DNA of 46,414 bases from DATGUA01 sp035301545 (GCA_035301545.1 DATGUA010000066.1:1-46414); one strand, 5' to 3'. Counted from the stretch's first letter, positions 25,436 through 34,810 are shown. Notes: generated by a model from the sequence alone, not told the origin. Program-made: numbers and translations.

Positions 25436-26236
25436 TTAAAATGCTGGAACTATAGCACCATTATATTCATTTTCTATATAATCTTTGATTTTGTCTGATT
25501 GTAATGCTTCTAATAATTTAGTAAATTTATCTTCATCTTCTTCTCCTGCTCTTACGGCTAGTATATTTGCATAGGGTGAATCAGAGTCTTCAATAATTAG
25601 TCCGTCTCCTACAGGATTTAGATCTGCTTCTAAAGCATAGTTTCCATTGATTACTGCTGCATCTACATCATCTAATGAATTTGGTATAATAGCAGCTTCT
25701 AAAGTTGTAAATGTAATATCTTTAGGATTGTCTACAATATCATTTTCTGTAGCTTCTAATCCTACATCTTCATCTAGTTTTATAAGTCCATGATTTTCTA
25801 ATAATATTAAAGCTCTTCCTCCATTTACCGTATCATTAGGTATTGCTATTTCTGATCCATCTTCTATATCATCAAAAGAATCTAATCTACTAGAATATAC
25901 TGCCATAGGCTCTATATGAATTCCACCTAAAGATACTAGATCTACTCCTTCATTTTCTACAAAATCATCTAAATAAGGTTCATGTTGGAAAAAGTTTGCG
26001 TCTATTTCTCCGTCATCTAGAGCTATATTGGGGGTTTTATAATCATTAAATGTTTTTAGTTCAACTTCTATTCCTTCTTCTTCTAAATCATCTATTATTA
26101 CTTCTACAATATCTTCATGAGGATTAGGTGATACTCCTATAATTATACTATTAGAATCTGAAGTTTCCTTTCCACATGCTGCTAATAATGATACTGATAA
26201 TAATGTAACTAATACTAAAGATAATATTTTTTTCAT
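25436..26236 (-). CDS. metQ: Methionine ABC transporter substrate-binding lipoprotein
   Basis: This 266-residue lipoprotein has the signal LLSVSLLAACGK, with the lipid cysteine at position 21. The NlpA/MetQ features are IIGVSPNPHEDIVEVI, EVELKTFNDYKTPNIALDDGEIDANFFQHEPYL, DAAVINGNYA, and LAVRAGEED near the end. It binds methionine outside the cell and passes it to MetI. Third gene of metNIQ on the minus strand, it starts after a GGAGG site. The Met T-box upstream of metN makes the methionine assignment firm; NlpA-type proteins elsewhere can bind other small ligands. Confidence 0.93.
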   Translation of the reverse strand: MKKILSLVLVTLLSVSLLAACGKETSDSNSIIIGVSPNPHEDIVEVIIDDLEEEGIEVELKTFNDYKTPNIALDDGEIDANFFQHEPYLDDFVENEGVDLVSLGGIHIEPMAVYSSRLDSFDDIEDGSEIAIPNDTVNGGRALILLENHGLIKLDEDVGLEATENDIVDNPKDITFTTLEAAIIPNSLDDVDAAVINGNYALEADLNPVGDGLIIEDSDSPYANILAVRAGEEDEDKFTKLLEALQSDKIKDYIENEYNGAIVPAF

Positions 26237-26276
26237 TTTGATTCCTCCATTTTATATTTTGATATTTTTGAAAACT

Positions 26277-26918
26277 TTATCTTTTATCTATTTTTAAAGC
26301 TAAATTAGTACCTATATATTGAATACCTTGAACTAGGATTATTATGACTACTAAAGATAGTAACATTATTGGAAGATCGTATCTATATAATCCAAAACGA
26401 ATAGCTAGATCTCCTAATCCACCAGCACCGATGGCACCAGCCATAGCTGAATAACCAATTAAATTTATAATAGTTAATGTTATACCAGAGATGATAGACG
26501 GTAGAGATTCTGGTATAAGAACCATTTTTATTATTTCAAATACAGAGGCTCCCATAGCAAGGCTAGATTCTATTACCCCTTTATCGATTTCTCTTATACT
26601 AGATTCTGTAACTCTAGCTAAAAAAGGTGCTGCAGATATAGATAAGGGAACTATAGTTGCAGTAATGCCTATTTTTCGTCCTACTATTATCTTAGTTAAT
26701 GGGAATAGTAGTATCATTAAGATTATAAAAGGAATAGATCTTAAAATATTAATAACCCCACCTAATATATTATTAAACATAGGTTTTTCCCATATATTAT
26801 CTTTTTCTGTAATAAATAATAATACTCCTAAAGGTAAACCTACGATTAATGCAAAGAATACAGATAGGATTACCATATATAAAGTTTCCCAAGTTGCAGT
26901 TAAAATCAAATCAGCCAT
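26277..26918 (-). CDS. metI: Methionine ABC transporter permease
   Basis: This 213-residue membrane protein has five hydrophobic segments and the MetI pattern TWETLYMVILSVFFALIVGLPLG at the start. NILRSIPFIILMI follows, the ATPase-contact loop is ESSLAMGASVFEIIKMVLIPESLPSI, and then SAMAGAIGAGGLGDLAIRFG. It forms the channel of the methionine importer as a homodimer. Its start codon overlaps the metN stop by one base, so the two genes are translationally coupled. Confidence 0.95.
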   Translation of the reverse strand: MADLILTATWETLYMVILSVFFALIVGLPLGVLLFITEKDNIWEKPMFNNILGGVINILRSIPFIILMILLFPLTKIIVGRKIGITATIVPLSISAAPFLARVTESSIREIDKGVIESSLAMGASVFEIIKMVLIPESLPSIISGITLTIINLIGYSAMAGAIGAGGLGDLAIRFGLYRYDLPIMLLSLVVIIILVQGIQYIGTNLALKIDKR

Positions 26919-27922
26919 TATATCACCTCCATATTAACATTATTGTCTTTTAGAAAGGAAAGAACTTTATCTACTTCTTGATCTTCACCTGTTAATTCTA
27001 CTATTAGATGGCCTACATTAGTACTTTGAAGTTTGTTTATATTACCTGATAATATATTTATATTTATATCAAAATCTCTAGAAATTTGAGATATAAATGG
27101 TTCTTCAGCACTATGACCTAAATAGGTTAATCGAAATAGTCTACCTTGAAAATCTCCTGGATTGATAATTTCCTCCTGAATATCCGAACTCATTGTATTT
27201 ATAAATGTTTGAGCAATATTTGTCTTAGGATTCCTAAACAATATTTCGACAGAATTTTCTTCTATAATTTCTCCACCTTCCATAATAGAAACCTTATCAC
27301 ATACTTCTTTTACTACTTCCATTTGATGAGTTATCATTACTATGGTTATATTAAACTTATCTCTAATGTCTTTTAGTAATTTTAATATGGATTGGGTAGT
27401 TTTAGGATCTAATGCCGAAGTTCCTTCATCACTAATTAATATCTTAGGATTAGTAGCTATTGCTCTAGCTATGGCTACTCTCTGTTTTTGTCCTCCACTT
27501 AATTGACTAGGATAAGTATATTTTTTATCTTGTAAATCTACATATTGTAGAAGTTCATCTACCCTATTTTCAATTTTATCTTTATCCATATTAATTAATT
27601 TTAGAGGAAAAGCTATATTCTCATATACGTCTTTTTGATCTAGCAGATTAAAATGTTGAAATATCATTCCTATATCTTTTCTTTGATTATTTAAATCTTT
27701 TTTATTAAGGGAAGTAATATTTACCCCATCTATTATAATTTCTCCTGATGTAGGTTCTTCTAATCTATTTAAACATCTAACTAGTGTAGACTTTCCAGCA
27801 CCACTTAATCCTATAACTCCATATATTTCACCTTTGCTTATTTCTAGAGATACATCTTTAACAGCATCTATATTTTTGTCTTTAGTATGAAATGTTTTTG
27901 TAATATTTTTAAATTCTATCAA
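26918..27922 (-). CDS. metN: Methionine ABC transporter ATPase
   Basis: This 334-residue ATPase has Walker A GLSGAGKST near residue 38, signature LSGGQKQRVAIA, Walker B ILISDEGTSALDP (the family form with Glu-Gly-Thr), and the switch histidine in MITHQMEV. The C-terminal ~90 residues form the NIL (ACT-like) domain, which in relatives binds methionine and inhibits transport when the cell has enough. It is first in the metNIQ operon, directly after a T-box leader with an ATG specifier. Confidence 0.95.
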   Translation of the reverse strand: MIEFKNITKTFHTKDKNIDAVKDVSLEISKGEIYGVIGLSGAGKSTLVRCLNRLEEPTSGEIIIDGVNITSLNKKDLNNQRKDIGMIFQHFNLLDQKDVYENIAFPLKLINMDKDKIENRVDELLQYVDLQDKKYTYPSQLSGGQKQRVAIARAIATNPKILISDEGTSALDPKTTQSILKLLKDIRDKFNITIVMITHQMEVVKEVCDKVSIMEGGEIIEENSVEILFRNPKTNIAQTFINTMSSDIQEEIINPGDFQGRLFRLTYLGHSAEEPFISQISRDFDININILSGNINKLQSTNVGHLIVELTGEDQEVDKVLSFLKDNNVNMEVI

Positions 27923-27961
27923 TAATATAACCTCCTAAATATTTAAACCATACTATATAAT

Positions 27962-28266
27962 AAAAAAAGCTTTCGTCCTTTGCCAATGCAAAGGGACGAA
28001 AGCTGAAGATTCGTGTTACCACCCTAAATTTATACTTACCTCACGTATAAGTACCTTATCAAGTACGCAGGACAATAATCCCTAAATACTCTATCACTAT
28101 AACGTGTGCAAACGAGATTGTTTAAATATTCAACAATCTAACTCCAAGACCATATTCAGTATACTATCCTTTATTCCTTCTCACCAAATGGAATTCTCTG
28201 TAAAAGTATTCATATACTTACTCTTCTCTTCAAAGTCATTTATAATTTATTCTGAAAATTAACTTA
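27962..28266 (-). promoter_or_regulatory. T-box riboswitch, Met (ATG) specifier, for metNIQ
   Basis: Read on the minus strand, the specifier loop has AGAGTAA on one side and CTGAAT then ATG then G on the other, bounded by an AAGA/TCTT stem. The Met codon is at 28153-28151. The T-box core AGGGTGGTAACACG is near 28028-28012. The terminator stem CAGCTTTCGTCC / GGACGAAAGC with a T run is at 28005-27962. Uncharged tRNA-Met should switch on methionine uptake. Confidence 0.93.
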
Positions 28267-28272
28267 TTTAAT

Positions 28273-28301
28273 ATCTTAATATTAAATTTAGAATTTGTCA
28301 A
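28273..28301 (-). promoter_or_regulatory. Promoter of metNIQ
   Basis: On the minus strand a perfect TTGACA (28301-28296) is followed after 17 bases by TAAGAT (28278-28273), just upstream of the T-box leader. Confidence 0.65.
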
Positions 28302-28391
28302 GGATTATTTTAATTTGTTATAATTATTCTATGATAATGTTATATTATATTTATTCTGATAAAATATCATATAGGAAGGAGATAATAAATT

Positions 28392-28448
28392 ATGGAAAAC
28401 GAAACATTCTTATTGAATAATATTAATTACTTTTATATGACATTTTAA
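28392..28448 (+). CDS. Possible 18-residue small ORF
   Basis: An ATG at 28392 follows a strong GGAAGGAGA site at eight to ten bases and opens an 18-codon frame (MENETFLLNN...). It lies in the gap between the met promoter and the carboxypeptidase gene, on the plus strand. No recognisable protein or clear promoter is seen; it may be a chance frame or a leader peptide. Confidence 0.25.
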   Translation: MENETFLLNNINYFYMTF

Positions 28449-28475
28449 CTGATTATTGACAAGTTTTTTAATAAT

Positions 28476-29342
28476 TTAATATTCATCTGGTAGTAAATAT
28501 TCTTCTAATGTAATACCTTTTTCATATATTTCAGTAGCATGATCAATTCCTATATATCTAAAATGCCAAGGTTCATAAATAAATTCTGTTATATCAGTTT
28601 TATCTTTTGGATATCTTAGAATAAATCCAAATCTATTAGCATTTTCTTTTAACCATATACCTTCTTCACTTTCCCCAAAAGATTCTTTTAGATAATATTT
28701 CCTCTCACTATCACATATGTCAAATGCTAAGCCTGTCTCATGTTCTGATTGTCCAGGTTGAGCTGAATACATATAAGCTGCATCATATCCATCTCTTTTA
28801 GCATAATTTTCAAATAAGATTTTCTGATCATTATGAGTTCTGTGATCTGAATGAGTAATCAAATCTAGATTTTCTTCATCTTTAGCAGCCTTAAGCATTT
28901 TATCTAATTGTTCTTTAGCTTCAGGATCTATATCTTTATAATAATTTGCAGGTACTCCATGGTCCCTATTTACTAATAATACTCCATTAATAATAGTAGG
29001 TGGATCTTCTAGATATTCACTAGATGAATATCCTATAAGGTCATTATATTCAAGCTTATACCAATCATTATCTTTTTTAATAATTTTAACTTCTTCACCT
29101 TGAGGTATAGTCCCTAATATTTCATTCTCAGTCCCTGGACCTTCCCTTACTTTTAAATCTTCTTGTACATATTTAAACTCTTCCTCTGTAGTAGTTTCAT
29201 CTTCATTTACATCTTTTTCTGTATGTATTTTTTTATCTCTTTCACTATCTATTATAAATTTTTTTACTAAAATACCAAATAATAATACAAAAACTAAACC
29301 TATCAGACTAAATAAGATAATATTTCTTTGTTTTTTGTTCAA
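28476..29342 (-). CDS. VanY-like D-alanyl-D-alanine carboxypeptidase with SH3b domain
   Basis: This protein of about 288 residues has an N-terminal membrane anchor (IILFSLIGLVFVLLFGILV), an acidic Thr/Glu-rich spacer, and a bacterial SH3 domain (LKVREGPGTENEILGTIPQGEEVKI). These are followed by a peptidase M15/VanY domain. The zinc-site motifs are SEHETGLAFDIC and EPWHFRYI. It would trim D-Ala from cell-wall stem peptides outside the membrane. The usual SGYRS motif reads SDHRTHNDQ, a modest departure. The start chosen is the TTG at 29342, nine bases after GGGGAGG; the longer frame adds 28 residues with no ribosome site. It stands alone. Confidence 0.82.
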   Translation of the reverse strand: MNKKQRNIILFSLIGLVFVLLFGILVKKFIIDSERDKKIHTEKDVNEDETTTEEEFKYVQEDLKVREGPGTENEILGTIPQGEEVKIIKKDNDWYKLEYNDLIGYSSSEYLEDPPTIINGVLLVNRDHGVPANYYKDIDPEAKEQLDKMLKAAKDEENLDLITHSDHRTHNDQKILFENYAKRDGYDAAYMYSAQPGQSEHETGLAFDICDSERKYYLKESFGESEEGIWLKENANRFGFILRYPKDKTDITEFIYEPWHFRYIGIDHATEIYEKGITLEEYLLPDEY

Positions 29343-29445
29343 GTTATTTATCCTCCCCACTCCTTCTATACCTAATAGTATATACAATATAATAAAATTT
29401 GAACAATAACAAATTAAAATAATCATATATAATTATTAAAAAACT

Positions 29446-29474
29446 TTGACATAGTAAATTTACTATGGTACAAT
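29446..29474 (+). promoter_or_regulatory. Promoter of the metF-metH operon
   Basis: A perfect TTGACA (29446-29451) is followed after 17 bases by TACAAT (29469-29474), just ahead of the T-box leader. Confidence 0.75.
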
Positions 29475-29480
29475 CTTCCT

Positions 29481-29770
29481 CAATATAATTTAATAAAAAA
29501 ATGAAACTTTGATAAGAAGAGTAGGACTATGAATATTCATACAGAGAATTCCACTAGCTGAGAAGGAATAGAAGATAATAGTCTGAACATGGTCTTAGAG
29601 TTTGGATATCGAATTATTGAGATATTCACGTGTGCGCATGTTATAGCGATAGGGTATATATTTTCATATGTACTTGATAAGATAAAGATCGTAAGGTCTT
29701 TATAAATATAGGGTGGTAACGCGGAGCTTTCGTCCCTTGCATTAGCAAGGTATGGGAGCTCTTTTTTATA
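29481..29770 (+). promoter_or_regulatory. T-box riboswitch, Met (ATG) specifier, for metF-metH
   Basis: The specifier loop has AGAGTAG on its 5' side and TGAAC then ATG then G on its 3' side, placing the Met codon at 29589-29591. The T-box core AGGGTGGTAACGCGG lies at 29710-29724. The terminator stem GAGCTTTCGTCCCTTGC / GCAAGGTATGGGAGCTC with a T run ends near 29768. It is a second, independent Met leader, here for synthesis rather than uptake. Confidence 0.93.
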
Positions 29771-29796
29771 TATAAAAAATGAGAGGAAGTGTATTT

Positions 29797-30684
29797 ATGA
29801 AAATTAAAGAATTATTTGAAAAAGCGAATTTAGTATATTCATATGAGGTTTTTCCACCAAATTTAGACTCACCTATTGAAAGAGTATATGATGCAATTGG
29901 AGAATTAAGTGAATTAGATCCAGACTATATAAGTGTTACATACGGTGCTGGTGGAAGTACCCAAGATAATAGAACTTCTATATTAACTTCTCGTATAAAA
30001 AACAAACATAATATAGAAGCATTGGCCCATTTAACTTGTATTGGTGCTACCAAGGAAAATATTGATAAAATATTAAATGAATTGAAAGGGAATTCTATAG
30101 AAAACATCTTAGCCTTAAGAGGAGATATACCAGAGGGTAAATTTAATAGAGGTGATTTTAATAATTCACAAGAATTAATTAGATATATTAAGGAGAAGGG
30201 AGATTTTGGTATAGCAGCTGCATGTTATCCAGAAGGGCATATTGAAACTAAGATTAAAGATAAGGATATTGAAATATTAAAATTAAAAGAAGAAGCTGGA
30301 GCAGATTATTTTATAACTCAATTGTTTTATGATAATAATTATTTTTATGATTTTTTAGGAAAGGTGGAACAAAAAGGTATAAAAGCTCCTATACAGGCAG
30401 GAGTTATGCCTGTAATTAATAAGGCTCAGATAAAAAGAACTATTGAATTATGTGGTGTAAGTTTACCGGAAAAGTTTATCAGGATTATTAATAAATACGA
30501 ACATGACAAGATTGCTTTGAGAGATGCAGGTATTGCTTATGCTACAGAACAAATTGTAGATTTGATATCTTCAGGAGTAAGGGGGATTCATTTATATACA
30601 ATGAATAATCCTTATATTGCTAATAGTATAAATAATAGTGTAAAATCATTGATAGGAGTTGTAAATAGTAAAAATGTAGTCTAA
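29797..30684 (+). CDS. metF: 5,10-methylenetetrahydrofolate reductase
   Basis: This 295-residue TIM-barrel flavoprotein reduces methylene-THF to methyl-THF, the methyl donor for MetH. Family motifs are YSYEVFPPN near residue 14, DYISVTYGAGGSTQDNR near 45, ILALRGDIPEG, and AGADYFITQLFYDN. The start chosen is the ATG at 29797 after AGAGGAAG; an ATG at 29779 would add six residues but overlaps the leader. The short length and lack of a C-terminal extension fit bacterial MetF. First gene of a three-gene methionine operon behind a Met T-box. Confidence 0.94.
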   Translation: MKIKELFEKANLVYSYEVFPPNLDSPIERVYDAIGELSELDPDYISVTYGAGGSTQDNRTSILTSRIKNKHNIEALAHLTCIGATKENIDKILNELKGNSIENILALRGDIPEGKFNRGDFNNSQELIRYIKEKGDFGIAAACYPEGHIETKIKDKDIEILKLKEEAGADYFITQLFYDNNYFYDFLGKVEQKGIKAPIQAGVMPVINKAQIKRTIELCGVSLPEKFIRIINKYEHDKIALRDAGIAYATEQIVDLISSGVRGIHLYTMNNPYIANSINNSVKSLIGVVNSKNVV

Positions 30685-30702
30685 TAAAGGTTGGTAATAG
30701 AA

Positions 30703-31365
30703 ATGATTAAATTTGAAATTAATAAAGAAGAAGTTCTTAGGTATTTATTTTATAATAATCAAAAAATAGACAGTAGATTAAATACTTTGATAGATGAATC
30801 TATTGAAGAAATGGAAAGAACTATAGATGGTAAAAGTGTATATAAGTTTTTTCAATTAAATAGAGAAGAAGAACTTTCTATAGATGGAACCAATATTGTT
30901 TTAAAAGGTAGAGATATAAAAAGACATTTAGAAAATTCAAATTCTTGTATATTAATAGGTGTAAGTTTAGGTCATAAAGTAGATACTATTATCCGATATT
31001 ATGAAAAGCTAGATATGACAAAGGCAATAATACTAGATTCTTGTGCATCAGTTGCTATTGAGGATATTATTAATAATATAAATGGGAATTTAGAAACAAT
31101 AGTATCTAAAGATAAAAAGATACTAACCTCTAGATATAGCCCTGGATACGGAGATTGGCCTTTAGATATTCAAAGAAATATATTAGATGTATTAGAATCA
31201 TCAAAGACTATTGGATTAAATCTTACTTCTCATAATATATTAATACCTAGAAAATCAATTACAGCAATTATAGGTGTAATGGATAATAAATTTAAAAAGA
31301 TAGAATATAATTGTTTAAACTGTTCTAAATATAATGATTGTAATTTTCGCAAAGGAGAATTTTAA
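30703..31365 (+). CDS. Stand-alone MetH reactivation (vitamin B12-dependent methionine synthase activation) protein
   Basis: This 220-residue protein matches the activation domain that is fused to the C-terminus of E. coli MetH. The conserved stretch SLGHKVDTIIRYYEKLDMTKAIILDSCASVAIEDI is followed by SRYSPGYGDWPLDIQRNI, which contains the AdoMet-binding RxSPGYGDW core. The C-terminus carries a CLNCSKYNDC cysteine motif that could bind a metal or Fe-S cluster. It would reductively methylate inactive cob(II)alamin on MetH with AdoMet. The start is the ATG at 30703 and it ends one base before the metH start, so translation is tightly linked. Confidence 0.9.
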   Translation: MIKFEINKEEVLRYLFYNNQKIDSRLNTLIDESIEEMERTIDGKSVYKFFQLNREEELSIDGTNIVLKGRDIKRHLENSNSCILIGVSLGHKVDTIIRYYEKLDMTKAIILDSCASVAIEDIINNINGNLETIVSKDKKILTSRYSPGYGDWPLDIQRNILDVLESSKTIGLNLTSHNILIPRKSITAIIGVMDNKFKKIEYNCLNCSKYNDCNFRKGEF

Positions 31366-31366
31366 T

Positions 31367-33745
31367 ATGGGAATTAAAGAGAAACTTAAAAATAGTATAT
31401 TGATATTTGATGGAGCTATGGGAACCATGGTACAAGATAAAGGTTTAAAATTAGGAGAATTACCTGAAGTTTTAAATATAGAATCACCAGATATTATTAT
31501 AGATATTCATAGAAAATATATAGAGGCAGGATCAGATATTATAACTACAAATACCTTTGGGGCTAATGAATTAAAATTAAAAGATCTATCATATTCTCTA
31601 GAGGAAGTAATCTCTAATGCTGTCTCTAATGCTAAAAAAGCTAGAGAGGATAAGGATGTATATATAGGTCTGGATATAGGTCCTATCGGAGAGTTATTAG
31701 AACCGATGGGAACATTAAGATTTGAGGATGCTTATAATATATTTAAAAGGCAAGTAATTGAAGGAGTAAAAAATGAGGTAGATTTGTTTATTATAGAAAC
31801 AATGACAGATTTGTATGAGATGAAAGCAGCAATATTAGCAGTTAAAGAAAATTCTTCCTTACCTATATTTGCCACTATGAGTTTTGAATCAGATATGAGG
31901 ACTTTCACAGGGTGTACTCCTTTATCTATGATTATGACATTAGAAGGCTTAGGGGTAGATGTATTAGGAATAAACTGTTCACTTGGGCCTAAAGAAATAG
32001 AACCAATTTTAGATGAAGTACTTAAATATTCTAATATACCTGTAATGATACAATCTAATGCAGGATTACCTACAGTTGTAGATAATCGAACAATATATAG
32101 TATAGGGCCAGAAGAATATGGAGATTATGGAAAGAAATTTTTAGAGAAAGGCGTAAGAGTAATAGGTGGATGTTGTGGGACTACAGACGAGTATATAAAA
32201 GATATAACTGAGAAGGTAAAAGATTTCAAACCTATTATTCCTAATAAACTAGATTATACTGGAGTATGTACTCCTACTAAGGCCGTAATAATAGATAATG
32301 TTAAAGTAATAGGAGAGAGAATAAACCCTACAGGTAAAGAACTATTTAAAGAAGCATTAAAAAAGGAAAATTTAGACTATATAATAAGAGAAGCTATAGA
32401 TCAGGTAGAAGCAGGAGCAGAGATTTTAGATATAAATGTAGGCTTACCAGAGATAAATGAATCAGAAATCATGACTAAGGTAATTAAGGAAATACAATCT
32501 ATAATAGATACTCCTTTACAGATAGATTCTTCTAATCCAATAGTTATAGAAAATGGATTAAGAGTATACAATGGAAAAGCCATAGTTAACTCTGTAAATG
32601 GTGAAGAAAAGATATTAGATACTATATTACCAATTGTTAAGAAATATGGTGCTTCAGTTATAGGACTTACATTAGATGAAAAAGGTATACCTAATACTGG
32701 AGCAGAAAGATTCAAAATAGCAGAGAAGATAATAAAAAAGGCAGAAGAATACGGAATAGATAAAAAAGATATATATATAGACTGTTTAACATTAACAGCT
32801 GCAGCCCAACAAAAAGAAGTTAAGGAAACTTTAAAAACTATTAGATTAATTAAAGAAAAATTAAATGTAAAAACTGTATTAGGAGTATCTAATGTATCCT
32901 TCGGATTACCTAATAGGGAATTAGTAAATCAAGTGTTTTTTGCCGCTGCACTTTATGAAGGTCTAGATTTACCTATAATAGATCCATTAGATAAAGATAT
33001 GATGGATACAATATTAGCATCTAATCTTCTTTGGAATAAAGATATTGGTGGTAGGAAATATTTAGAAAGTTATAGTAATTATAATAAAGAAGATATAAAA
33101 AAGAATAGTAAGGATATAAAAAGTGAATTTGGTTTAATTGAGATTATTATTAAAGGGATAAAAGAAGAAGCAAAGGTTATTACAGAAAGATTATTAATAG
33201 ATATTGAGCCAGTAGAAATAATTAATAAATACTTAATTCCTGGTCTAGATATTGTAGGGGAAAAATATGAAAAAGGGATTATATTTTTACCTCAATTAAT
33301 TCAATCAGCTGAAACAGTTAAAGCTTCTTTTGAAGTATTAAAGGAAGTACTTATTAAAGAATCTAATACTAATATATCTAAGGGGAAGATACTATTAGCT
33401 ACTGTGAAAGGCGACGTTCATGATATTGGAAAAAATATAGTAAAGATATTATTAGAAAATTATAATTATCAAGTTTATGATCTGGGAAAGGATGTATCTA
33501 CTGAAGAAATAGTAGAAAAGGTATTAAAAGAGGATATAAAATTAGTAGGTTTAAGTGCTCTTATGACTACTACTGTTAAAAGTATGGAAGATACGATTAC
33601 AGAGTTAAAGAGGGTTAACCCAGATATTAAGATAATGGTAGGAGGAGCAGTACTTAATGAAGAATATTCAGATATGATAGGTGCAGATTTTTATTGCAAT
33701 GATGGAAAAATGGCAGTAGAAATTGCTCAAAAAATATTAGAATAA
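31367..33745 (+). CDS. metH: Cobalamin-dependent methionine synthase, without activation domain
   Basis: This 792-residue enzyme transfers a methyl group from methyl-THF to homocysteine through cobalamin. Domains in order are a homocysteine methyltransferase barrel (residues ~1-290; zinc cysteines in GINCS and IGGCCG), a pterin-binding barrel (~300-570; GERINPTGK, DINVGLPEINE), a helical cap (~600-680), and a B12 domain (~680-792; the cobalamin histidine in GDVHDIGKN). The reactivation domain of E. coli MetH is absent and is supplied by the preceding gene. The start is the ATG after AAAGGAG, one base past the upstream stop. A hairpin follows the stop. Confidence 0.95.
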   Translation: MGIKEKLKNSILIFDGAMGTMVQDKGLKLGELPEVLNIESPDIIIDIHRKYIEAGSDIITTNTFGANELKLKDLSYSLEEVISNAVSNAKKAREDKDVYIGLDIGPIGELLEPMGTLRFEDAYNIFKRQVIEGVKNEVDLFIIETMTDLYEMKAAILAVKENSSLPIFATMSFESDMRTFTGCTPLSMIMTLEGLGVDVLGINCSLGPKEIEPILDEVLKYSNIPVMIQSNAGLPTVVDNRTIYSIGPEEYGDYGKKFLEKGVRVIGGCCGTTDEYIKDITEKVKDFKPIIPNKLDYTGVCTPTKAVIIDNVKVIGERINPTGKELFKEALKKENLDYIIREAIDQVEAGAEILDINVGLPEINESEIMTKVIKEIQSIIDTPLQIDSSNPIVIENGLRVYNGKAIVNSVNGEEKILDTILPIVKKYGASVIGLTLDEKGIPNTGAERFKIAEKIIKKAEEYGIDKKDIYIDCLTLTAAAQQKEVKETLKTIRLIKEKLNVKTVLGVSNVSFGLPNRELVNQVFFAAALYEGLDLPIIDPLDKDMMDTILASNLLWNKDIGGRKYLESYSNYNKEDIKKNSKDIKSEFGLIEIIIKGIKEEAKVITERLLIDIEPVEIINKYLIPGLDIVGEKYEKGIIFLPQLIQSAETVKASFEVLKEVLIKESNTNISKGKILLATVKGDVHDIGKNIVKILLENYNYQVYDLGKDVSTEEIVEKVLKEDIKLVGLSALMTTTVKSMEDTITELKRVNPDIKIMVGGAVLNEEYSDMIGADFYCNDGKMAVEIAQKILE

Positions 33746-33749
33746 AATA

Positions 33750-33780
33750 TAAGGCTACTATATAGTAGTCTTATATTTTA
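33750..33780. terminator. Terminator between metH and ZIP transporter genes
   Basis: TAAGGCTACTA and TAGTAGTCTTA pair around a short AT loop, with T and A tracts. It can serve both convergent genes. Confidence 0.75.
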
Positions 33781-33787
33781 AAAAAGA

Positions 33788-34498
33788 CTAGAAATATAAT
33801 ATAATTCCTAGAGAAAATCCTAATATTATTCCGATAGATGAAGCTCTTCCTTTATGTATAGCTTTCGCGTTAGGTATGATTTCATCACAAATTATATAAA
33901 GCATAGTACCACCAGCAAAAGAAAGGCAAAGAGAGATAAACTTACTGGATATATTTCCCACAGTAAAACCTACAAAGGTTCCTATTCCTGTAGGTAATCC
34001 AGTTAATATAGTATAAAGAACTACCTTCCAGGGTGATAATCTATTTAATTTTAAAGGCATAGCTACTGATATACCTTCTGGAATATTGTGTAATAACATG
34101 GCTATAGCTAGAGTAGGCCCTAGATCAGATAATGTTAAAAAACTAGACCCTAAGGCTAATCCTTCAGGGAAATTGTGTACTGCTATACTTATACCTAATA
34201 ATAAACCAGTCTTAGTATATGTATTTTCCATTTTCTTTTTTAAAGCAACTTCTACAAATATAATAAGTAATATGCCTATAAATATACCTGTCAGAGTAGA
34301 ATAAATATTTCCTAACAGGAATGATTCAGGTAAGAGATGAAAGGTAACTATAAACATCATAAATCCGCCTGTAAGCCCTAATAGAAAGCTAGATCTTCTA
34401 TGAGTATTTTTAACAAATAGACTGATTAATCCACCTAATCCGGTTCCAACCATTCCAACTATTAATCCATATAAAGTAATTATCCAAACCATTGTCAC
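33788..34498 (-). CDS. ZIP family divalent metal transporter
   Basis: This 236-residue protein has about eight membrane helices and the two metal-site motifs of the ZIP family, HNFPEGLALG in helix 4 and HNIPEGISVA in helix 5. It would move zinc, iron or manganese into the cytosol, although some bacterial relatives work the other way. The start is a GTG eight bases after AGAGGGG; an ATG six bases further in is the alternative. It is a single gene diverging from nrdJ, and no metal-responsive operator is recognised upstream. Confidence 0.9.
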   Translation of the reverse strand: MTMVWIITLYGLIVGMVGTGLGGLISLFVKNTHRRSSFLLGLTGGFMMFIVTFHLLPESFLLGNIYSTLTGIFIGILLIIFVEVALKKKMENTYTKTGLLLGISIAVHNFPEGLALGSSFLTLSDLGPTLAIAMLLHNIPEGISVAMPLKLNRLSPWKVVLYTILTGLPTGIGTFVGFTVGNISSKFISLCLSFAGGTMLYIICDEIIPNAKAIHKGRASSIGIILGFSLGIILYF

Positions 34499-34740
34499 AG
34501 TATCAACCCCTCTAATTATTAATATTCTTATATTATAGAATTAATAACTAAGTTTAGAATATTAATATAATTTTGTAGGTAAATTTATAATTTATTAGTA
34601 GGATAATTTTATATTTTATGATAGTATAAGTAATGGTTCATAATTTTATATAAAGATATTTAGAAGTAAATATTAAAAAAAATATACATATATATTTTCT
34701 ATTGAATTATATAATATATATGTTAAAGTATACATATAGT

Positions 34741-34790
34741 GGAGGAAGAGGCTTTAATACACTAGTGGTAGTGGGTATTAAAGTTTTATT
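34741..34790 (+). promoter_or_regulatory. Hairpin in the nrdJ 5' untranslated region
   Basis: CTTTAATAC (34752-34760) and GTATTAAAG (34775-34783) form a nine-pair stem upstream of the nrdJ ribosome site. It is followed by TTTTATT, so it could attenuate transcription. The rest of 34499-34740 is AT-rich non-coding DNA with no cobalamin riboswitch that I can find. Confidence 0.5.
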
Positions 34791-34810
34791 GATATATAGG
34801 AGGAAGATAG

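Noticed and set aside
34499..34810. A cobalamin riboswitch before nrdJ
   Set aside because: The conserved B12-box and the size of such elements are absent; only a small hairpin is present.
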